A model generated the notes under the pieces. It had not been told where the DNA came from. It was given only the letters and a program-made list of their open reading frames with translations, and did not search any database. A stretch of DNA of 10,375 nucleotides from Thermoplasmata archaeon (lineage in GTDB: Archaea; Thermoplasmatota; E2; UBA202; JdFR-43): NCBI GenBank assembly GCA_021161135.1, contig JAGHBD010000104.1, positions 1 to 10,375 on the forward strand, in the 5' to 3' direction. Below are positions 5,385 through 10,375 of this stretch, piece by piece (positions within the stretch are counted from its first letter, which is position 1; each line of letters opens with the position of its first letter). A program made the translations under genes and the position numbers.

Positions 5385-6584
5385 TTATATTCTCGCCTTT
5401 ATCACTTTGGCAAGTCTTCTTATCCCCTCCTCTATTAACTCGTCAGAGGGATTTGTGAAATTGAGACGCATTGTATTCTCGCCGCTTCCATCAACATGAA
5501 ATGCTTTTCCATGAACATATGCAACCTTTTCCTTTATTGCATCTTGGAACATTTCTATTGTGCTTATGTGCTTAGGCAGTTCAACCCATACAAACATTCC
5601 GCCCCGCGGCTTTGTCCATTTGCAACTATCTGGAAAATATTTTTCCATGGCATCAAGCATTATGTCTCTTTTTCTCTTGTACATTTCAATGATTCTGGGC
5701 ACGTGTCTCTCCATGTAACCGTTCCTTATGTAATAGTAAGCGATAAGCTGTGTAAATGTTGGTGTGCATAAATCAACGGATTGTTTAGCAATCACCATTT
5801 TCCTCGTAATTTCTTCATTCGCCACAACATACGCAAGGCGGAAGCCAGGCGCCAGTATTTTGGAAAATGTTGCCATATAAATAACGATGCCATTCTCATC
5901 AAATGATTTTATAGATGGCAAAGGCTCTCCTTCAAATCTGAGGGAGCGATATGGTTCATCTTCAATTATAAGAAGGCCATGCTTTTCAGCAATTTCAAGC
6001 ATTTCCTTTCTTCTTTCTAAAGAGAGCTCAACACCTGCTGGATTTTGAAATGTTGGAACAGTATATATCATCTTTACTTTCTCTCCTTTGTCTTTCAATT
6101 CCTTTATTTTTTCTTCCAGTAAGTCTGTTCGCATTCCATTTTCATCCAGAGGAACTCCAACAAGCTTGGCTCCATAGGCAAGAAAAGCATTTATTGCACC
6201 AAGATATGTGGGCAAGCCAACAAGGATTACATCGCCTTCATCAATGAAAACTCTTCCCACAAGATCCAGCGCTTGCTGCGAGCCTACAGTAAGGAAAACA
6301 TCATCAATTTTCGCCTTTATTCCTTCTTTCTTCACATAGTTCACTATTCCTTCTCTCACCTCTCTCAATCCAGCAGTGGGTCCATACTGGAGTGCTTTCC
6401 CTCCCTCCTCCTTTAAAATCCTGCTCACAATTTCTCCTATTTGCTGTGAAGGAAAGGCGTCAGGATTTGGCAAACCACCAGCAAAAGAGATTACGCCGGG
6501 CTGCTGGGAAAGTTCGAGCAATTCTCTTATTTCAGAAGAACGCATTTTATTTGCTCTTTCAGAATACAAACCTTCTATATTCAT
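5385..6584 (-). CDS. PLP-dependent aminotransferase, LysN-like/aromatic type
   Basis: This 399-residue fold-type I aminotransferase transfers an amino group between an amino acid and a 2-oxoacid. Motifs, in numbering from this start, are ISFAGGLPNPDAFP (32-45), QYGPTAGLREVRE (66-78), a PLP phosphate contact in LTVGSQQALDL, VPTFQNPAG with Asn181, the pyridine-binding acid in IIEDEPYRS (Asp209, Tyr212), the Schiff-base lysine Lys242 in TFSKILAPGFRLAYV, and the carboxylate-binding Arg373 in MRLNFTNPS. The whole chain resembles archaeal enzymes annotated as 2-aminoadipate (LysN) or aromatic aminotransferases. The frame is open to 6638, but the start MNIEGLYSERANKMRS aligns with family N-termini, and a TATA-like box lies about 27 bases before it. 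It is divergent from the antiporter. With the paaK-like gene it could feed aromatic amino acids toward arylacyl-CoA; the true substrate is not readable. Confidence 0.88.
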   Translation of the reverse strand: MNIEGLYSERANKMRSSEIRELLELSQQPGVISFAGGLPNPDAFPSQQIGEIVSRILKEEGGKALQYGPTAGLREVREGIVNYVKKEGIKAKIDDVFLTVGSQQALDLVGRVFIDEGDVILVGLPTYLGAINAFLAYGAKLVGVPLDENGMRTDLLEEKIKELKDKGEKVKMIYTVPTFQNPAGVELSLERRKEMLEIAEKHGLLIIEDEPYRSLRFEGEPLPSIKSFDENGIVIYMATFSKILAPGFRLAYVVANEEITRKMVIAKQSVDLCTPTFTQLIAYYYIRNGYMERHVPRIIEMYKRKRDIMLDAMEKYFPDSCKWTKPRGGMFVWVELPKHISTIEMFQDAIKEKVAYVHGKAFHVDGSGENTMRLNFTNPSDELIEEGIRRLAKVIKARI

Positions 6585-6606
6585 TTCAACCCTATATCGC
6601 ATAGCA

Positions 6607-6617
6607 TTTAATATTTC
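6607..6617 (-). promoter_or_regulatory. TATA box of the aminotransferase gene
   Basis: On the minus strand GAAATATTAAA is centred about 27 bases before the ATG at 6584. This supports the internal start and a leaderless mRNA. The upstream ATG codons at 6602 and 6638 lack a ribosome site and are less well placed. A further AT-rich box at 6648-6657 could provide a longer transcript. Confidence 0.4.
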
Positions 6618-6647
6618 TTTTCCGACAAATGCTAACATGTATCATGA

Positions 6648-6657
6648 ATATTTTTAA
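6648..6657 (+). promoter_or_regulatory. TATA box of the antiporter gene
   Basis: ATATTTTTAA is centred about 33 bases before the ATG at 6686 and predicts a start near 6680, with a leader of only a few bases. It lies in the 101-base strip between the divergent aminotransferase and antiporter genes and could serve both directions. Confidence 0.45.
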
Positions 6658-6685
6658 CTGCATTGATGATATTTCCCTGATTTAA

Positions 6686-7666
6686 ATGAGAAAAATCGAT
6701 GCCCTTTACGTTCCATTGCTCGCCATTCTCATATATCTCATGTATTTTGCTAAATTTTCATCCATATTCCTCCCACCAATATTCCTTATTGCTGGCTGCT
6801 TTGTCCTCATAAAAGGGAGCGATTTTTTTGTTGAAGCATCTGTGGCAATAGCTGCTAAACTTGGCATGAGTGAGCATTCTGTCGGTATAACCGTCGTCGC
6901 CTTCGGAACCTCTTTGCCAGAGTTAGCAATATCTGCCATGGCATCCTATAAGGGTTATACTGATACGGCATGGGGGAATGTGATAGGAAGCAATGTTACC
7001 AATATATTGCTTGTTTTAGGAGTGGCGATGATTATTTCAGCAATAAAGCCGAGCAGATTTGCCTTCAAGGATTCAGTAAGCATGCTTCTCGTCTCCTTCA
7101 TAACTCTTTTCCTTGTCCTCGATGACTCCCTGCAAACTTTTGATGGAATTATCCTCATCGCCTTCTACGTCTTTTTCCTTCTTACTTTAAGAGGAAGGAG
7201 GGCGGAGGAGGGAATGAAAGTAGAGCTTCCATCTCTCTTCATAATTCTTACATTTCTTGCAGGATTAGCAGGTATTTCTGTAGGGGCTGAAGCAATGGTA
7301 AAAGGGGCTGTCGAAATGGCTCATTATCTTGGTGTTACGGAAGTAGCTATAGCAGCAAGTATTGTGGCACTCGGCACATCTCTACCGGAACTATCTACCT
7401 CAGTTGCGGCGGCTGTGAAAAAGCACCATGGGATAGCTGTTGGGAATGTTATAGGGAGTAACATAGTTAATCTCTCGCTTGTGCTGGGGTTAGCAGCTGT
7501 GATAAGGAGAATAAATGTTGCTGTATCCTCCCCAGCTATCCTCTTTTTCATTATAGCTACAATAGCCACACCTCTCATGATCAGAAGAAAGGCAATGAAG
7601 AAAATTACTGGTGTTATCCTCCTTATCCTCTATATGCTCTTTATCATCTCTCTCTATTGGCTGTAA
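6686..7666 (+). CDS. Ca2+/Na+ antiporter (CaCA family, YrbG-like)
   Basis: This 326-residue integral membrane protein of the cation/calcium exchanger superfamily most likely extrudes Ca2+ in exchange for Na+ or H+. The two inverted alpha repeats are unmistakable. The first is GTSLPELAISAM (74-85, Glu79) with GNVIGSNVTNILLVLG (97-112, Asn103). The second is GTSLPELSTSVAAA (230-243, Glu235) with GNVIGSNIVNLSLVLG (253-268, Asn259). These acids and asparagines line the ion site in the M. jannaschii exchanger. A positively charged loop, RGRRAEEG (169-176), separates the halves. There is an extra hydrophobic segment at 7-24 before the usual first helix (about 28-44), so eleven helices are likely instead of ten. 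The start follows from a TATA-like box; Met20 is an alternative. It stands alone, divergent from the aminotransferase. Confidence 0.93.
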   Translation: MRKIDALYVPLLAILIYLMYFAKFSSIFLPPIFLIAGCFVLIKGSDFFVEASVAIAAKLGMSEHSVGITVVAFGTSLPELAISAMASYKGYTDTAWGNVIGSNVTNILLVLGVAMIISAIKPSRFAFKDSVSMLLVSFITLFLVLDDSLQTFDGIILIAFYVFFLLTLRGRRAEEGMKVELPSLFIILTFLAGLAGISVGAEAMVKGAVEMAHYLGVTEVAIAASIVALGTSLPELSTSVAAAVKKHHGIAVGNVIGSNIVNLSLVLGLAAVIRRINVAVSSPAILFFIIATIATPLMIRRKAMKKITGVILLILYMLFIISLYWL

Positions 7667-7783
7667 AAATAAAAAGAGGAGAGAACTCAATTGCAATGAT
7701 GTCCTCCTGCCCAAAATGGTTTGCCCGACTCTTTATAAAGCATGCCGTTTATATAGAATACTGATTATTTTCACAAAAATGCG
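7667..7783. other. convergent spacer with T-run and a TATA-like palindrome
   Basis: This gap lies between the 3' ends of the antiporter and the small exported-protein gene. It opens with AAAAATAAAAAG (7665-7676), which on the minus strand is a T-run and a plausible terminator for leftward transcripts. GAGGA near 7676 and TCCTC near 7702 can form a weak five-base stem. CTTTATAAAG (7731-7740) is a perfect ten-base palindrome resembling a TATA box. No open frame, tRNA or recognisable RNA follows it on either strand. Confidence 0.35.
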
Positions 7784-8110
7784 TCATGTATGCAGCCTGT
7801 TATAGTTGCCGTTGTGCCTACTAGCTCCTTCAAGTTCATTTAGAATTGTCTCATAGGTTACTTCTCTAATCGATATATACCAGTATGGTCCCAAACTTAA
7901 TCGAGTTCCAACCAAATAGAAATATCTCTCTTTTCCTTCATTTGTTGCATACCATCTTTCATTATACTTGCTTGATGTATCCATCACATATCCATTAAAT
8001 TTGCATGTTTTGCTTTCATAGCCATTTATGTAATTTGCATCCGCAACTATTGCCACACCAGCCACCATCGAAGCAACAGCAGTCAGCACCACCAACACCT
8101 TTCCTTTCAT
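7784..8110 (-). CDS. small exported protein, unknown function
   Basis: This is a 108-residue protein that I do not recognise. A signal peptide or single anchor helix covers about residues 4-23 (Lys2 and Lys4, then a Val/Ala/Leu core) with a plausible cleavage site after VADA (about 25). The remaining 80 or so residues are polar and rich in tyrosine, with several aromatic-rich strand-like stretches such as ERYFYLVGTR and GPYWYISIREV. There is one cysteine (Cys36), so no internal disulfide is possible. The ATG at 8110 is the natural start because the signal peptide begins there. An AT-rich TATA-like box lies about 35 bases upstream. It follows the DUF401 gene by 61 bases on the same strand but probably has its own promoter. 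A signal peptide plus a start and stop in good positions argue that it is real. Confidence 0.65.
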   Translation of the reverse strand: MKGKVLVVLTAVASMVAGVAIVADANYINGYESKTCKFNGYVMDTSSKYNERWYATNEGKERYFYLVGTRLSLGPYWYISIREVTYETILNELEGASRHNGNYNRLHT

Positions 8111-8136
8111 TTTTGTTACGAATGTCCAGCTCTCCC

Positions 8137-8153
8137 GTTTTAATTATAATTTT
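8137..8153 (-). promoter_or_regulatory. TATA-like region of the small exported-protein gene
   Basis: On the minus strand AAATTATAATTAAAAC runs through this AT-rich block, centred about 35 bases before the ATG at 8110. It predicts a start near 8118 and a very short leader. The block also covers the spacer just after the DUF401 stop, so its T-rich stretches may additionally terminate the tyw1-DUF401 transcript. Confidence 0.4.
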
Positions 8154-8171
8154 TACCAAAATTCCCCCGAT

Positions 8172-9347
8172 TTATATTATGCCATAGAAGAAAGATGCTA
8201 TGATAACAACTGCAATTGCTGGAGGAATGAGAAGCTTGTACGCATCCGTAAATTTTGGCTTGAAGTAGTCATAAGTTAAAACAACGCATGGATGGATGGG
8301 AGAAATGAGATAGCCCATAAAAGATGAAACATAAAGCAAGGATACCATTGAAACATCTGTGAGAAGAGGAGAAAGAATTGGATAAAGTATGCCTACAGCC
8401 GCCAGATTGTGGGCTGTAACAAACCCAATTATAAAGGAAAGAGAGGCTATTGTTATAACAGCAGGAAAATGAGAAAGATGGGTTGAAATCACTTCTGGAA
8501 TACCCGAGGCAAATATTATGTTTTTGAGGAGCATTATACCGAATATTGCCACTGCAAGACTAACTGATATACCTTTTTTTAGCGTTTTTATGTTTCTTTT
8601 CTTTGCCATAATAAGTGCAGCAGCAATTCCTGTAGGGAGAGAAATTAGAAAGGCAGCGTATGTTGAAATAAAAAAGGAGAGTGGAGTTGCTATTCCAACA
8701 GGAAGTATTATGGGAATCAAGCCTTTTGCTTCGCCGCCCTCGCTGCCCACATTTTCATCGATTTTTTTGATTTTTATTACGAACAGGTAGCCGATGAAAA
8801 ACAGAAGGAAGAATATTGGCACCTGAAGGGCAATGATTGTAAATATGTTATAGCCAGATAAATCCGCCAGCAATACAAGAGGGGTGGCAAGCGGGAAAAT
8901 GATGAACCATATGTGGCGATACCACAGATTTATTGCCATAAGCTGCTCTTTTTTCACGCCTGCTGCCTTTCCATGTATATCTATAAGAGGAGCGGAAAGG
9001 AGGGCACCACCTGGTACAGGGAGCAATCCAAGAACAGATGGAATGGCAATGAGCATGCCTTTATATGACAATTTTCTCTGCATTAAATCTATGACGCCCT
9101 GCAACAAACCACTTTCCTGCAGGATTACCGCAAGCATTTTTATCATGACAACAATTGCTATCAGAGCTATCACTCTGAAATCGCTGGCAGTTTTCACAAC
9201 AATTTCTGGGAGTTTCTGAGGTATGGATGCAGATATTATCAGGGAGCCAGTTAAAATTGCTAAAGCAAAATTTTTCCTACTTGCCACCATAGCAATAATT
9301 ATTCCAAATGCAAAAATCAGCAGTAAAATGAGGAGATAATCGCTCAT
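8172..9347 (-). CDS. DUF401 family membrane transporter
   Basis: This 391-residue integral membrane protein with about ten to twelve hydrophobic helices belongs to the DUF401 family of predicted permeases in the ion-transporter group. Landmarks are LLPVPGGALLSAPLID (108-123, a re-entrant-type loop), NLWYRHIWFIIFPL (140-153) and SPIHPCVVLTYDYFK (349-363). A charged hydrophilic loop at about 192-209 (KIKKIDENVGSEGGEAKG) separates two halves, consistent with an internally duplicated transporter. The substrate is unknown; acids or other small solutes are possible by analogy with related families. Its ATG overlaps the tyw1 stop as ATGA, and a Shine-Dalgarno sequence GGAGAGG lies eight bases before it, so it is translated from the tyw1 mRNA. 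The family call is from remembered motifs; the transport function is inferred. Confidence 0.85.
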   Translation of the reverse strand: MSDYLLILLLIFAFGIIIAMVASRKNFALAILTGSLIISASIPQKLPEIVVKTASDFRVIALIAIVVMIKMLAVILQESGLLQGVIDLMQRKLSYKGMLIAIPSVLGLLPVPGGALLSAPLIDIHGKAAGVKKEQLMAINLWYRHIWFIIFPLATPLVLLADLSGYNIFTIIALQVPIFFLLFFIGYLFVIKIKKIDENVGSEGGEAKGLIPIILPVGIATPLSFFISTYAAFLISLPTGIAAALIMAKKRNIKTLKKGISVSLAVAIFGIMLLKNIIFASGIPEVISTHLSHFPAVITIASLSFIIGFVTAHNLAAVGILYPILSPLLTDVSMVSLLYVSSFMGYLISPIHPCVVLTYDYFKPKFTDAYKLLIPPAIAVVIIASFFYGII

Positions 9348-10276
9348 TTTATTTTCCTCTCCTTTCCCTTTCCAAGTAGAATAACCCTCGAGTCCTCTCT
9401 CTCTGCCTCGATTTTATAGCCTGTAAGTTCTGCAAGTTTTTGAGCAAATTCTTTTATTTCCTCATGAGATGGCATATTCTCCATACTCATTCTCTGCCGG
9501 GAATAACCAACATACATATATCCTTTTGGCTCAATGAACCATGGCTCTGCCTTTTCAATAAGTTTTGCATATTCCTTTTCATATCCTAAATTCCATCCTT
9601 TAACGAGTGTATGTCTTATAACTGTTCTCGTATCAAGAGATGGCAGGAGTTCCAAAGTTCTATTCAATCTTTCCCATCCTTTCGCCACTAAGGGTACGCA
9701 TAGCTTTTTATAAATCTCCTCATTTGGGGCAGCAACTGTTACGTATAGCTGTGTGGGCAAAACATCCATGTTTTCAATAGCCTCTGGATTTGTCCCATTG
9801 GTTACAAGAAAGGTTGTCATCCCTCTTTTGTGGCACTCCTCAAAGAATTCACTCAGGCGAGGATAGAGAGTTGGTTCCCCTGTAAGAGAGCATGCAACAT
9901 GCTTCGGCTCCATCGCCTCCTCCCACTTTTTTAAATCGACTCTTTCATCGCCTTTATAGCCAGTCAGGAGGCGGCGCTGTTCTTCAATGCTCTTCTCTAG
10001 AATATACGAGGGCTCATCAATTTCATCACTTAACTCTGTGAGAGTGAAACCCTGGAAACGCCAGCAGTAAAGACATTTTTGGGTACAGTGAAAGGCGGCA
10101 GGGGTCATCTGCAGGCAGCGATGACTTTCTATGCCGTAAAATGTGTTTTTATAACATGGCCTATTCTCCAATAAACTTTTTCTCAGCCAGTGGCATAGTT
10201 TTACTGCAGAGTGTTTTCCAACTATTGCATATCCTTGGGTTCGGAGAATTTTATGTAATTCTTGTAGAGATTGCAT
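9344..10276 (-). CDS. taw1: TYW1/Taw1, 4-demethylwyosine synthase (tRNA-Phe G37)
   Basis: This 310-residue radical SAM enzyme converts N1-methylguanosine at position 37 of tRNA-Phe to 4-demethylwyosine using pyruvate, the tricyclic-base step of wyosine synthesis. From this start the radical SAM cluster is Cys64-x3-Cys68-x2-Cys71 (CTQKCLYCWR). Three further cysteines, Cys28, Cys41 and Cys54, are 13 residues apart, as expected for the second iron-sulfur cluster of TYW1. Other matching stretches are GKHSAVKLCHWLRKS (21-35), YGIESHRCLQMTPA, CSLTGEPTLYPRL and FLVTNGTNPE. The archaeal form lacks the flavodoxin domain of the eukaryotic enzyme, as seen here. The open frame begins with TTG at 10333, but ATG 10276 has a TATA-like box 25 bases upstream and fits family N-termini. 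It is followed in an operon by the DUF401 transporter. The enzyme is confined to archaea and eukaryotes, so it fixes the domain. Confidence 0.95.
   Translation of the reverse strand: MQSLQELHKILRTQGYAIVGKHSAVKLCHWLRKSLLENRPCYKNTFYGIESHRCLQMTPAAFHCTQKCLYCWRFQGFTLTELSDEIDEPSYILEKSIEEQRRLLTGYKGDERVDLKKWEEAMEPKHVACSLTGEPTLYPRLSEFFEECHKRGMTTFLVTNGTNPEAIENMDVLPTQLYVTVAAPNEEIYKKLCVPLVAKGWERLNRTLELLPSLDTRTVIRHTLVKGWNLGYEKEYAKLIEKAEPWFIEPKGYMYVGYSRQRMSMENMPSHEEIKEFAQKLAELTGYKIEAEREDSRVILLGKGKERKIK
9356..9362 (-). promoter_or_regulatory. Shine-Dalgarno sequence of the DUF401 gene
   Basis: On the minus strand GGAGAGG ends eight bases before the ATG at 9347, inside the final codons of tyw1. With the ATGA overlap it indicates translational coupling. 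It contrasts with the leaderless-looking starts of the first genes in transcription units. Confidence 0.55.
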
Positions 10277-10294
10277 AAATGGAGAATGGCACTG

Positions 10295-10305
10295 GTTTAA
10301 AAATA
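10295..10305 (-). promoter_or_regulatory. TATA box of the tyw1-DUF401 unit
   Basis: On the minus strand ATTTTTAAAC is centred about 25 bases before the ATG at 10276, with no Shine-Dalgarno sequence between. This supports a leaderless start and the shorter protein. Beyond it, 10340-10364 is extremely AT-rich (TTTAAATAAATTTAATAA on the plus strand) and could be a promoter for a rightward gene outside the window. Confidence 0.5.
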
Positions 10306-10375
10306 TTTCATCCAGTTGATTAACAAATTGCAAGCATTTTTGAAAAATTTAAATAAATTTAATAAGGTGTTGGCA

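Noticed and set aside
7696..7766. C/D box small RNA (ATGATGT ... CTGA)
   Set aside because: The C box deviates at its last base, the D box is about 60 bases away, and no internal D'/C' boxes or terminal stem were found.

Overview
The window looks like the chromosome of a euryarchaeote with moderate-to-low GC, possibly a thermophilic, protein-degrading Thermoplasmatota-type lineage. That it is archaeal rests on a wyosine-tRNA enzyme (TYW1/Taw1) carrying both of the family's cysteine clusters, a Holliday-junction-resolvase-like Hjc protein, TATA-type promoters about 25 bases upstream of start codons, and heavy use of ATA and AGA/AGG codons. The lineage itself is only an inference. No rRNA, tRNA, insertion sequence, CRISPR array or phage gene was seen. 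The largest stretch without a gene is about 200 bases.

Layout. Bases 1-182 hold the tail of a likely operon: the last codons of an upstream gene overlap the start of a 51-residue two-helix membrane protein. A class I methyltransferase follows on the minus strand (212-994). It is divergent from an exported lipoprotein of the PEBP (YbhB/YbcL) family (1080-1595). Next come a secreted gingipain-type C25 cysteine proprotease (1635-3404) and, three bases later, an Hjc-like nuclease (3408-3920). The nuclease converges with, and overlaps by 26 bases, a minus-strand phenylacetate-CoA-ligase family gene (3895-5181). A 203-base spacer separates this gene from a LysN-like/aromatic aminotransferase on the same strand (5385-6584). 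The spacer holds a GC-rich stem-loop and a perfect 19-base palindrome, and is the least explained part of the window.

A Ca2+/Na+ antiporter (6686-7666) is divergent from the aminotransferase. On the minus strand are then a small orphan exported protein (7784-8110), a DUF401 membrane transporter (8172-9347) and tyw1 (9344-10276). The last two are joined by an ATGA overlap.

Working together. An exported protease, an amino-acid aminotransferase and an aryl-acid CoA ligase fit growth on proteins: outside hydrolysis, then conversion of amino acids to 2-oxoacids and arylacyl-CoA. The 2-oxoacid oxidoreductase that would join the last two steps is not in the window. The PEBP lipoprotein next to the protease could be a partner or inhibitor, which is inference. 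The antiporter, methyltransferase, Hjc-like protein and TYW1 look like housekeeping functions.

Several first-in-unit genes have a TATA-like box centred about 25 bases before the start codon and no Shine-Dalgarno sequence, which suggests leaderless mRNAs. Two overlap-coupled downstream genes carry clear Shine-Dalgarno sequences. This was used to choose starts, several of which lie inside the longest possible reading frame.
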